Shown piece by piece: positions 9,306 to 16,933 of a stretch of DNA of 64,000 nucleotides. The stretch spans positions 62,001 to 126,000 of the forward strand of contig CAVYVZ010000009.1 of NCBI GenBank assembly GCA_963772065.1, written 5' to 3'. Source of the stretch: CAVYVZ01 sp963772065 (lineage in GTDB: Bacteria; Acidobacteriota; Vicinamibacteria; Vicinamibacterales; UBA2999). Both the position numbers and the translations under genes were made by a program. The stretch's first letter is position 1, and each line of letters begins with the position of its first letter. Under the pieces are notes generated by a model. It worked only from the letters and a program-made list of their open reading frames with translations. It did no database searches and was not told the origin of the DNA.

Positions 9306-9971
9306 ATGCGGAAATCTCTGTTCGCGGCCTCGATCCTGGCGCTCTCGGTGGCCGTGGCCCCGGCGTGCGCGACGAAGAAGTTCGTTCGCGGTCAGGTCGG
9401 CGAGGTCAACACCAAGGTAGACACGCTCAGCGGCTCCCTCGAGGAAACGCAGGAGCGCACTCGGAAGAACGAGGAGCGAATTGGCTCGGTGGATCAGAAG
9501 GCCGAAGCGGCCGGGAAGTCGGCGTCTGATGCCCGCAGCGCAGCCGATGCGGCAGCAGCGTCGGCCAAGGAAGTCGGCAGCCGCGTCGAGGCCGTCGACA
9601 AGTACAACCGTCGCCTCGTGTACGAAGTCACCCTCAGCGAGGATCAGGGCAACTTCAAGTTCGGCCGCACTGAGCTGCCGGACCAGGCCAAGGCTCGTCT
9701 CGACGAGGTCATCAACCAGCTGAAGGCCGACCCCAAGGGCGTCTTCATCGAGGTCGAGGGACACACGGACAACGTCGGCACGAAGGAAATCAACGAGAAG
9801 ATCGGCATGGAACGCGCCGAAGCCGTGAAGCGATACATCTACGAATCGCACCAGGTGCCGCTGCACAAGATCAACGTGATCAGCTACGGCGAAGAGAAGC
9901 CCGTGGCGCCGAACAAGACCCGCGACGGCCGCGCCCAGAACCGCCGCGTCGTCATTCGTGTACTTTCGTAG
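9306..9971 (+). CDS. OmpA-family peptidoglycan-binding lipoprotein
   Basis: The protein of 221 residues starts with a signal peptide ending in VAPAC, a plausible but weak lipobox. An alanine- and glutamate-rich coiled-coil region follows (residues 25-100, KVDTLSGSLEETQERTRKNE). A C-terminal OmpA domain spans residues 108-221, with VEGHTDNVGTKEINEKI and the diaminopimelate-contacting NRRVVIRV end. It should tether the outer membrane to peptidoglycan. The ATG at 9306 is chosen because GGAGGA at 9291-9296 is well spaced for it and too close for the GTG at 9300. A 12-bp hairpin follows the stop. Confidence 0.9.
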   Translation: MRKSLFAASILALSVAVAPACATKKFVRGQVGEVNTKVDTLSGSLEETQERTRKNEERIGSVDQKAEAAGKSASDARSAADAAAASAKEVGSRVEAVDKYNRRLVYEVTLSEDQGNFKFGRTELPDQAKARLDEVINQLKADPKGVFIEVEGHTDNVGTKEINEKIGMERAEAVKRYIYESHQVPLHKINVISYGEEKPVAPNKTRDGRAQNRRVVIRVLS

Positions 9972-9982
9972 GTAGCAGGTTT

Positions 9983-10013
9983 CAGGGGTCAGGGATCAGG
10001 GCCCTGACCCCTG
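9983..10013. repeat. Perfect 12-bp palindromic hairpin of CAGGGGTCAGGG
   Basis: CAGGGGTCAGGG (9983-9994) and its exact complement CCCTGACCCCTG (10002-10013) enclose a seven-base loop. Further TCAGGG and CCTGACC units surround it, up to about 10033. It sits right after the OmpA-family gene. There is no adjacent T-run, so it is not a standard terminator, although a stretch of five T occurs near 10040. Confidence 0.75.
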
Positions 10014-10120
10014 GCCCTGACCACTGACCCCTTACACGGTTTTTCACAGCTAGTGTGGGGCGATCCCCTGAAGTTCTTTCACCTCCTTACCGATAACGCC
10101 TGTTGCCTGGAGGCGAATCG

Positions 10121-10216
10121 ATGGGTGCGCGCAAGAAATTCGTGTGGACTGCGATGGTTATGGCCGGATTGGCGGTATTCCTTGCCGTCCGGCGCAGTCT
10201 GTCCCCGGTCTGCTGA
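10121..10216 (+). CDS. Possible 31-residue single-pass membrane peptide
   Basis: A short frame, MGARKKFVWTAMVMAGLAVF and on to a stop at 10214, follows GGAGG at 10109-10113 with seven-base spacing to the ATG. It has a positively charged start, one hydrophobic helix (residues 8-22) and a short tail ending in a cysteine. The ribosome site and helix make a real small protein plausible. I do not recognise it, and no homologue search is possible here. Confidence 0.4.
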   Translation: MGARKKFVWTAMVMAGLAVFLAVRRSLSPVC

Positions 10217-10237
10217 GGGCTGGTATCCCGCGGCATC

Positions 10238-10420
10238 ATGAGGCTCTACGTCGAGCCGATGGACGCGGTGCTGGTCGAGTTCGATGACCAGGGTCGCGTC
10301 CGGTTCCACGACGAGGACTGGTCGACGCCCTCACTCCAGGAAACGCGGGCGATACTCTACGCCGCGCGCAACGAGCTCGCGCAACTCGGCGAACTCGTCG
10401 AAATCCTAGACAAAACCTAA
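10238..10420 (+). CDS. Hypothetical 60-residue acidic protein
   Basis: The short frame encodes MRLYVEPMDAVLVEFDDQGR and ends ELAQLGELVEILDKT, with a predicted beta-hairpin first half and a helix in the second. It follows the 31-residue ORF by 21 bases and its end overlaps the stop region of the convergent gene at 10417. No family is recognised; codon use and the regular amino-acid pattern favour a real gene, but only moderately. Confidence 0.45.
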   Translation: MRLYVEPMDAVLVEFDDQGRVRFHDEDWSTPSLQETRAILYAARNELAQLGELVEILDKT

Positions 10421-11052
10421 CGCAGCCGCCAGAAATCGACTCGGGCCCGCCCCAGCTCCTTCTCGCCATCCCGGACGATCACCGCATAACCGGCCTGTGG
10501 ATCGAGCTGGGTCCCGGAGATGCGCGCGATGAGCGTCCCGCCAAGCAGCGGCTCGCTGCCCGCACGGGCTCTGGCGCCGGCCGGCGGCGGGTAGGGGAAC
10601 GGGTACCGGGCGTCGTCGACGCGGGGTCCGAACCGCGGCAGCCTGTCGATCGCCTCCGGAAGGACCGCTGCGCCGCGAGCCGTCACCGGCTCCAGCTGAA
10701 TCGCGTAGCCGGGCACCCCGATGAACGTGTTGTGCGGGTGAAAGGTGAGCTCGGCGTACACCTCGAACCGGTCGGGATCCGGCCGGAGGGCGGCCATCGC
10801 CTCCCGCTGCCCGAACATGCGCCGGCCGAGCAGCATCTCCGTTTCCGCGGAGAGCACCAGGCGCCGGAACGGCGACACGATGCTGATGAAGTCGACCGGC
10901 GCCTTGCTCACCGGGAAGCGATAATCGGCGTGGAACTGCCGGTGCGTCGACTCGAGCGAGGAGTTGGCGATGGCCAGCGCCTGCTGGATCGCGAGATGGT
11001 CCAACGGAAGAACGACGCCGCCCGCGAGCAGCGCGAGCACGAGTGCGCGCAT
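10417..11052 (-). CDS. Hypothetical secreted protein
   Basis: This protein of 211 residues begins with a signal peptide (MRALVLALLAGGVVLPLDHL). It contains beta-rich segments, including a long strand region FEVYAELTFHPHNTFIG and a proline-rich stretch RYPFPYPPPAG near residues 150-160, and ends DGEKELGRARVDFWRLR. I do not recognise the family. Its ATG is only five bases from the ATG of the divergent PAP2 gene at 11058, which leaves no room for ordinary promoters between the two. At least one must be transcribed from inside the other or lie in a longer unit. Confidence 0.6.
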   Translation of the reverse strand: MRALVLALLAGGVVLPLDHLAIQQALAIANSSLESTHRQFHADYRFPVSKAPVDFISIVSPFRRLVLSAETEMLLGRRMFGQREAMAALRPDPDRFEVYAELTFHPHNTFIGVPGYAIQLEPVTARGAAVLPEAIDRLPRFGPRVDDARYPFPYPPPAGARARAGSEPLLGGTLIARISGTQLDPQAGYAVIVRDGEKELGRARVDFWRLR

Positions 11053-11057
11053 ATCTC

Positions 11058-11825
11058 ATGACCCCTTTCGAATGGCTCGCCCTGGCGTACTTCGCCGTTC
11101 TCCTCGCCGCAGCGCCTCGAGCGCCGCGACCGCGGCGAGCGGCGCTCGCCGTGTCAGGCGCGATCGCGCTCGTCATTGTCGCGCGGTTCGCGCTCCCCTG
11201 GGCGGCGCGCGCCTGGCTCCCGCACCTATATCTGATCCTGGGCTACTGGATTCCGGCCGCGCTCGTGCCGGCCGTGCCGAACCAATGGTTCCAACGCTGG
11301 CTGGCGCGTACCGACGTGACGCGTTCCTGGCGCGTGCGGGGCATCGCGGCGCGCCATGTTCTGGAGCTCGCGTATCTGTGTTGCTATCCGCTCGTCCCCG
11401 CGGCGTTCGCGGTCGTCTTTGCGTTCGGTTCCGCGGCTGACGTCGGGTCGTTCTGGCTGAACGTGCTCGGCGCGGGCTATGCCTGCTACGTCACGCTGCC
11501 ATGGACGAGCGCCCTTCCGCCGCGACTTCTCGACGGCGAGCGGTCGGTCCCGCCGCACGCGGTCGCCGCGCTGAATGCAAGGGTGCTCGGCCGGTTCAGC
11601 CATCGGCGCGTCACGTTTCCGAGCGGTCACGTGGCGGTCTCGGTGGCGGCGTCTTTCAGCGTCTGGTGCGTCTGGCCCGAAGCAGGCGCGGCGTTCGGCG
11701 TAACGAGTGTGCTGATAGCAGTAGCGGCCGTTGCCGGCCGCTACCACTACGCAGTGGACGTCGTGCTGGGGGCAGGTGTCGGCGTATTGGTATCTGCGGT
11801 TACTGGTTGCCGCGGTCTAGAATGA
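11058..11825 (+). CDS. PAP2-superfamily phosphatase-like membrane protein
   Basis: The 255-residue protein has about six membrane helices and the PAP2 catalytic motifs VTFPSGHVAVSVA (the PSGH motif) and AGRYHYAVDVVLGAG (Arg, His and Asp of the third motif). This spacing fits the AUR1/PAP2_3-like branch, whose members act on lipid phosphates or inositol phospholipids. The expected KX6RP motif is not clear. The GTG at 11043 is an alternative start but would overlap the divergent gene, so the ATG at 11058 is preferred. Its end overlaps the end of the convergent CHRD gene by 26 bases. Confidence 0.75.
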   Translation: MTPFEWLALAYFAVLLAAAPRAPRPRRAALAVSGAIALVIVARFALPWAARAWLPHLYLILGYWIPAALVPAVPNQWFQRWLARTDVTRSWRVRGIAARHVLELAYLCCYPLVPAAFAVVFAFGSAADVGSFWLNVLGAGYACYVTLPWTSALPPRLLDGERSVPPHAVAALNARVLGRFSHRRVTFPSGHVAVSVAASFSVWCVWPEAGAAFGVTSVLIAVAAVAGRYHYAVDVVLGAGVGVLVSAVTGCRGLE

Positions 11826-12303
11826 GCTGCCCGCGCACCTCACCGCCGGGGTACTGCGTGCTGTGCACGTTCACGTAGCCGTTTCCCGCCGCAATGGCCT
11901 GCAGCGCATCCGACAGCGTGTTGATTCCGATTTCAGGACGCGCCCTGAAGGCCGATTGGCCCAGACGGAGGTTCACCGCGAAGTCCCCCGTCACGCCCGT
12001 CGGTAACGTGAAGTCCATGATCACCGGGCCCGGCGTTCCCCGCGCGCCTGCGTGGATGTGACCGGCGGTCGTGCCCGTGGGCAGATTCCACACACGAAGG
12101 TCGACAGTCACCTCCGCGCTGGCCGAATCGACTTCGACGATCGCGGTGCCGAACGCGCCGGTATTGAGGCCAGGGGCCGGCGTTTCCTCGCCGCCATTGA
12201 GGTTCGCGGTGAGCCTCACTTTTCCTTGTGCCGAGGCGGTTGTAACGAGAAGCATGACGACGCCAGCGGCCATGACGCACGCATACAGCGCTTTCTTCAG
12301 CAT
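11800..12303 (-). CDS. CHRD-domain secreted protein
   Basis: The product is 167 residues. A signal peptide (MLKKALYACVMAAGVVMLLV, cleavage after ASA) leads into a CHRD domain, the domain first named in chordin. Characteristic parts are LNGGEETPAP, the strand VEVDSASAEVTVDLRVWNLP, AGHIHAGARGTPGPVI and the end NVHSTQYPGGEVRGQL. The role of bacterial CHRD proteins is not known. The start is set by GGAG shortly upstream of the ATG at 12303; the frame extends to 12342 without another good site. Confidence 0.9.
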   Translation of the reverse strand: MLKKALYACVMAAGVVMLLVTTASAQGKVRLTANLNGGEETPAPGLNTGAFGTAIVEVDSASAEVTVDLRVWNLPTGTTAGHIHAGARGTPGPVIMDFTLPTGVTGDFAVNLRLGQSAFRARPEIGINTLSDALQAIAAGNGYVNVHSTQYPGGEVRGQLILDRGNQ

Positions 12304-12443
12304 AACGGGGGGTTCTCCTTCCTGGTGTGAGCGGCGATCCAAAGCTCGAATCGCAGAGCAGGAAGGAGGCCAGGGGACGGCGACGCAGGATCAGCGGTTT
12401 AGCGCCGATCCCGCGTATCAGGCGTTACGTGCCGCGAAAACGC

Positions 12444-13751
12444 TTACGCAGTTTCTTTGGGAAGACCGGTGCGCACCAGATCTTCGATCGCCGACGCGAA
12501 CGCGTCGATCTCCTCGAGCGTGGTGTAGATGTTCGGCGTCACGCGCAGGCCCTGATACTGGCCCTGCACGCCAGCGGTGGTGACGACGATCCGGTGCTTC
12601 GCCCAGAGGTGGTCGACGACCTTCCGCAGGTCGAAGTTGTCGAGTGCGACGTTGACCAGGCCGCACGACTGCTCCGGGTCGTTGGACGTCAGGATGCGCA
12701 CGCCGGGCAGCTTCTCGACCCGTGTCTGCCAGCGCGCGCGCAGGTACCGCATGCGCGCGGCCCGCCGTTCGGTGCCGATGGCCTGATGGAACTGCAGCGC
12801 CTCCGCGATGGCGTTGTGATTCGCCGCCGGGTGAGTGCCAATTTCCTCGAATTTGCGGATATCGGAGTCCTTTGACGTCGGCGCCGCCTGGAGCGGCCAC
12901 GTGGTGGCGATGTTCTCCTTCCGGACGTAGAGGAAGCCGGTCCCCACCGGTGCCAGCAGCCACTTGTGCAGGCTGACGCCGTAATAGTCGCACTCGAGAT
13001 CGCGCAGCTTGTAGGGGAATTGCGCGAAGGCGTGCGCCCCGTCAACGATCGACTTGATGCCCCGAGCCCGTGCCATCCGGGAAATGTCCCGTACGGGGAA
13101 AATCTGTCCGGTCAGGTTCGTGATGTGGCAGAAGTGAACCACCTTCGTCTTCGGTGTCACGGCTTGCTCGATGCGTGACTTGAGCTCCGCCAGGCCGCCC
13201 GGAGGCGGCACCGGGAACCCGACCTTCACGATCTTGATGCCCTCGCGACGCGCGCGCTGGTCCCAGGTGGTCAGCATGCGTGGGTAGTCCTGCTCGGTCG
13301 TCACGACCTCGTCACCGGCCTTGAGGTCGATGCCCATCTGGGCGATCTGAAGCGCCTCGCTCGAGTTTCGCGTGATCGCCATCTCCTCGGGGTCGCAACC
13401 GGCTTCGGCCGCGAGATTCCGGCGGACGGTCTCGATGCCCGGCTCGAGAAGCCGGTTCATGTAGGTGTAAGGCGACTGGTTCGACAGGTCCAGGTACCGC
13501 TTCAACGCCTCATGGACGACCCGCGGCGAAGGGCACGTGTACCCGTTGTTGAGGTTGATGAAGGTGCGATCGAGGGTGAAGGCCTGTTGGATTTCACGCC
13601 AATAGTTCTCATCCGCGGCCACGTCAGCCACGGAGCGGTCGGCGATCGCCGCTGTGGCATCAGTCACGCGGGCAAGCGCATCGGCGCGGAACAGGGAAAA
13701 CGCCGTCCCAACGGTGCTTCCGGTCTGCAGGAATTCGCGGCGGGTCCACAT
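12444..13751 (-). CDS. Tat-exported class V PLP-dependent aminotransferase-like protein
   Basis: This 435-residue protein belongs to the class V aminotransferase fold (isopenicillin-N epimerase/NifS-like). The N-terminus MWTRREFLQTGSTVGTAF carries a twin-arginine motif (RREFL) with a short hydrophobic stretch, so export of the folded holoenzyme is likely. The PLP-binding part includes SIVDGAHAFAQFP for the cofactor aspartate and GVSLHKWLLAPVG with the Schiff-base lysine. The catalytic cysteine loop of true desulfurases is not seen. It is transcribed divergently from the molybdenum hydroxylase operon with 99 bases between the starts, and may act on a related substrate. The reaction is unknown. 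Confidence 0.8.
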   Translation of the reverse strand: MWTRREFLQTGSTVGTAFSLFRADALARVTDATAAIADRSVADVAADENYWREIQQAFTLDRTFINLNNGYTCPSPRVVHEALKRYLDLSNQSPYTYMNRLLEPGIETVRRNLAAEAGCDPEEMAITRNSSEALQIAQMGIDLKAGDEVVTTEQDYPRMLTTWDQRARREGIKIVKVGFPVPPPGGLAELKSRIEQAVTPKTKVVHFCHITNLTGQIFPVRDISRMARARGIKSIVDGAHAFAQFPYKLRDLECDYYGVSLHKWLLAPVGTGFLYVRKENIATTWPLQAAPTSKDSDIRKFEEIGTHPAANHNAIAEALQFHQAIGTERRAARMRYLRARWQTRVEKLPGVRILTSNDPEQSCGLVNVALDNFDLRKVVDHLWAKHRIVVTTAGVQGQYQGLRVTPNIYTTLEEIDAFASAIEDLVRTGLPKETA

Positions 13752-13850
13752 GGGTCGTGCTCCTTGCTGTCGCGCGGTATGGTATCGCGATCCCCTCGCA
13801 CGAATCGTGAAATCTTGCTAGTATTCGCGACCGAAAGCGAGGTCAGCCCC

Positions 13851-14462
13851 ATGACGAGCACGGGGGTTCCGCAAGTCTCCCGGAGAGACTTCATCAAAGG
13901 TGTGATTGCGGCGGGCGCCGCCGTATCCACCACCGCTTATTTGTTCAGGGCGTCGATCCTGGGTCAGCCGTCAGCGCCGGGCGCCGTCGAGCGCCTGATC
14001 ACGCTCAACGTCAACGGTCAGCTGCGCCGCGTCGACGTCATGAAGCAGGAAACGCTGGCGATGACCCTGCGCTACAAGCTCGGTCTCACCGGCACCAAGC
14101 TTGGCTGCGATCGCGCGGAGTGCGGCGCCTGCACCGTCCTCATCGACGATGTGCCGCACTACGGGTGCTCGATTCTCACGCATTCGGTACGCGGCCGGAA
14201 GGTCGTGACGATCGAGGGTCTGGCGAGCGCCGATGGGACGCTGCACCCGGTTCAGCAGGGCGTCGTCGACGAGCAGGGCTTCCAGTGCGCGTTCTGCATG
14301 CCCGGATTCGTGATGGCGGCCACGGGCTTCCTCAAGACGAACCCGAACCCGACGCGTGCGGAGCTCGCGCACGGCGTATCCGGCAACCTGTGTCGCTGTC
14401 AGGACTACGACAAGATTCTCACGGCCCTGATGCGCGGCGCCGAGTACATGCGGAGGGCCTGA
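13851..14462 (+). CDS. Tat-exported 2Fe-2S subunit of a molybdenum hydroxylase (CoxS/XdhC-like)
   Basis: This small electron-transfer subunit of a xanthine dehydrogenase-family enzyme has 203 residues. It starts with a Tat signal (VSRRDFIKGVIAAGAA, residues 8-23). A plant-type ferredoxin domain follows, with CDRAECGACTVLI and a later Cys (YGCSIL), and then the alpha-helical 2Fe-2S domain with CAFCMPGF and CRCQD. All eight cluster cysteines are present. The ATG at 13851 is chosen to give the Tat signal; the frame is open farther up. It is the first gene of a six-gene operon, one base before the large subunit. The large subunit lacks a signal and would be carried across the membrane as a complex. 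Confidence 0.92.
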   Translation: MTSTGVPQVSRRDFIKGVIAAGAAVSTTAYLFRASILGQPSAPGAVERLITLNVNGQLRRVDVMKQETLAMTLRYKLGLTGTKLGCDRAECGACTVLIDDVPHYGCSILTHSVRGRKVVTIEGLASADGTLHPVQQGVVDEQGFQCAFCMPGFVMAATGFLKTNPNPTRAELAHGVSGNLCRCQDYDKILTALMRGAEYMRRA

Positions 14463-14463
14463 C

Positions 14464-16920
14464 GTGGCTGACTACAAGTACATCGGAAAGGACTACTCGA
14501 CGCCGGATCTCGTGGCCAAGGTCACGGGCAAGGCGAAGTACGCGGAAGACCATCGGGCCGAAGGGATGCTGTTCTGCAAACTGCTCCTGAGCCCGATGCC
14601 GCACGCGCGCGTGCGAAGCGTCGACGCGAGCCGCGCGCTTGCGCTACCAGGCGTGAAGGCGATCTTGCGCGCCTCTGAGGTTCCGGTTCCGCCGCTGCCT
14701 CCTCCGCCTCCCGGTCAGGCCCCGCTGCCGCCGGGCCCGCCTCCCGAGGTCGCCCTCTCCGACGAGCCCGTCTATCAGGGCGAGCCAATCCTCGCCGTCG
14801 CGGCCGTCGATGAAACCACCGCGTCCGAAGCCATCGAGCTCATCGAGGTCGACTTCGAGCCGCTGCCGTTCGTCGTCGATGCGCTCGACAGTCTGCGGCC
14901 GAATGGACCGAACGCGCGCACGCAGGGCAACGTGTTCGTCGGGCGAGAGCTCAAGACCATCAAGTGGACGGAGCAGGATTTCGCCGAGGCGCGCGAAGGC
15001 CGTCTGCCGATGGGGGAGGCGCCCGATACCTGGAGCTTCGGCGACCTCGACGCCGGCTTCAAGCAGGCCGATCTCGTCCTCGACGAAACGTTCCTCACGC
15101 AATCGACCGGTCATCAGCCGCTCGAGACGCGCAGCGCGATGGCGTACTGGCAGAACGGGAAGCTGTACCTGCACTGCTCCACACAGAGCACGGTCCAGAC
15201 CGTCGCCAACGTCGCGCGCTGGGTCGGCATCAAGCCGAACGACGTCGTGGTCATCAGCGAGTACACCGGCGGCGGTTTCGGCAGCAAAATTCCTGGCACG
15301 CTGAGCACAGCGATTCCGGCGCTGCTCGCAAAGAAAACGGGCATGCCAGTGATGATGCGCCTCACGCGCGAAGAGGAGCACTACATCGGCCGCGCGCGCA
15401 CAGGTCTGCACGGCCGCGCGAAGATCGGCTTCCGCAAGGACGGCCGCATCACCGCGCTCGATCTCTTCATCGTCCAGGACAACGGGCCGTACGCCTCGCA
15501 GGGCGATTTCCGGTCCGCTGGCTCGATCTCGTCGCTGGCCTACCAGCCGATGGCGATGCGCTGGCGCGGAGTGTCGGTGGTCACGAACACGCCGCCGCGG
15601 TCGGCGCAGCGCTCGCCGGGCGGCATGCAGGTGAACGCGATCATCGAGCCGATTCTCAGCAAGGCAGCGCGGAAGCTGGGCATCGACCAGGTCGCGATGC
15701 GCCATATCAATGCGCCTTCCGGGAAGGCGCCGTTCGGCGCGCCGGATGCGAAGACCGGCAAGCAGAACTACGTCACCAGCGCGTTCGTCCGCGAAGCGCT
15801 GGATCGCGGCGCCGAGCTGTTCGGCTGGGAAGAGAAGAAGCAGCGGAGCGGCAAGCGTCAGGGCTCCAAGGCGCGCGGCGTCGGCGTGGCCGTGGGTCCA
15901 TACGTCGGCGGCTCGATCGGCTTCGATGGCCTGCTCGTGATCAAACCCGACGGCAAGGTTCACGTGCAGTCCGGGATCGGCAACCTCGGAACGGAGTCGG
16001 TGTTCGACTCGATGCGCATCGTGTCCGATGTGCTCGACACGCCGTGGGAGCAGATCGAGATCACGTTCGGCAACACGGCCAAGCATCTGCCATGGACGTG
16101 CGTCTCGGCGGGCAGTCAGACGATTCACGCGATGACGCGCGCGAACCATGCCGCAGCGATGGACATGAAGAAGAAGCTGCAGGAGATCGCCGCGAAGGAT
16201 CTCGGTGGCGCTCCGGAGGCGTACGAGGTCGGCAATGGCCGGGTGTTCCGAAAGGGCGGAGGCCGCGGCCTCACCTTCGCTCAGGCGGCCGAGCGCGCGA
16301 TTGCGCTTGGAGGGACGTACGACGGCCATGAGTTGCCCGAGAACATCAACGCGTTCACGAAGACGTCCGCCTCGGCGCTCGCCGGGCAGGGTCTCATGGG
16401 CGTCGCGAAGGATGCGTACCCGCGCGATGGCGCGACGCACTCGTACGTCATCGCATTCGCCGAAGTGGAAGTCGACGTCGAGACCGGGGCCTACACGATT
16501 CTCGACTACACGGCCGTCGGCGACGTCGGGACGGTGGTGCATCCGCGCAACGTCAGGGGACAGATCTTCGGCGGGTCGATGCTCGGCATCGGCCACACGA
16601 TCGGTCAGAAGTGGGTGTACGACAAGCAGTACGGCCTGCCGCTCGCGAAGCGCTTCCACTACAACAAGCCGCCGACGATTCTCGACATCCCGCACAACGT
16701 GAAGCTCGACGCGCTGAATATTCCGGATCCCGAAACGCCGGTCGGCGCGCGAGGCGTCGGCGAACCGCCGGTCGGCGCCGGCTGCGCCGCGGTTCTGAAC
16801 GCGTTGTCCGCCGCGCTGGGCGACGATCTCTTCAAACGCATACCGGTGACACCCGATCTGGTGCTCACCTCGCTGGAGTCCGGCAGCCCGCAGCACGATG
16901 GGCTGACCGCACATCTCTAA
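14464..16920 (+). CDS. Molybdopterin-binding large subunit of a xanthine dehydrogenase-family enzyme
   Basis: The 818-residue protein is the molybdenum cofactor-binding catalytic subunit of a CoxL/XdhA-type hydroxylase, using a GTG start one base after the small subunit. The first Mco-binding region (YTGGGFGSKI) and the second (GVAVGPYVGGSIG) are visible, and the catalytic glutamate is in GVGEPPVGAG near the C-terminus. A proline-rich linker lies at about residues 75-100. The active-site loop reads NTPPRSAQRSPGGMQ, which lacks the AYXCSFR motif of true CO dehydrogenase, so CO oxidation is unlikely. The substrate is unknown. Its neighbours are the FAD subunit and a cytochrome b. Confidence 0.9.
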   Translation: MADYKYIGKDYSTPDLVAKVTGKAKYAEDHRAEGMLFCKLLLSPMPHARVRSVDASRALALPGVKAILRASEVPVPPLPPPPPGQAPLPPGPPPEVALSDEPVYQGEPILAVAAVDETTASEAIELIEVDFEPLPFVVDALDSLRPNGPNARTQGNVFVGRELKTIKWTEQDFAEAREGRLPMGEAPDTWSFGDLDAGFKQADLVLDETFLTQSTGHQPLETRSAMAYWQNGKLYLHCSTQSTVQTVANVARWVGIKPNDVVVISEYTGGGFGSKIPGTLSTAIPALLAKKTGMPVMMRLTREEEHYIGRARTGLHGRAKIGFRKDGRITALDLFIVQDNGPYASQGDFRSAGSISSLAYQPMAMRWRGVSVVTNTPPRSAQRSPGGMQVNAIIEPILSKAARKLGIDQVAMRHINAPSGKAPFGAPDAKTGKQNYVTSAFVREALDRGAELFGWEEKKQRSGKRQGSKARGVGVAVGPYVGGSIGFDGLLVIKPDGKVHVQSGIGNLGTESVFDSMRIVSDVLDTPWEQIEITFGNTAKHLPWTCVSAGSQTIHAMTRANHAAAMDMKKKLQEIAAKDLGGAPEAYEVGNGRVFRKGGGRGLTFAQAAERAIALGGTYDGHELPENINAFTKTSASALAGQGLMGVAKDAYPRDGATHSYVIAFAEVEVDVETGAYTILDYTAVGDVGTVVHPRNVRGQIFGGSMLGIGHTIGQKWVYDKQYGLPLAKRFHYNKPPTILDIPHNVKLDALNIPDPETPVGARGVGEPPVGAGCAAVLNALSAALGDDLFKRIPVTPDLVLTSLESGSPQHDGLTAHL

Positions 16921-16933
16921 AGGAGCAGCAGCA

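Noticed and set aside
14464..16920. Large subunit as CO dehydrogenase CoxL
   Set aside because: The form I active-site motif AYXCSFR is missing, and the loop reads PPRSAQRSPGGMQ, so CO oxidation is not supported.
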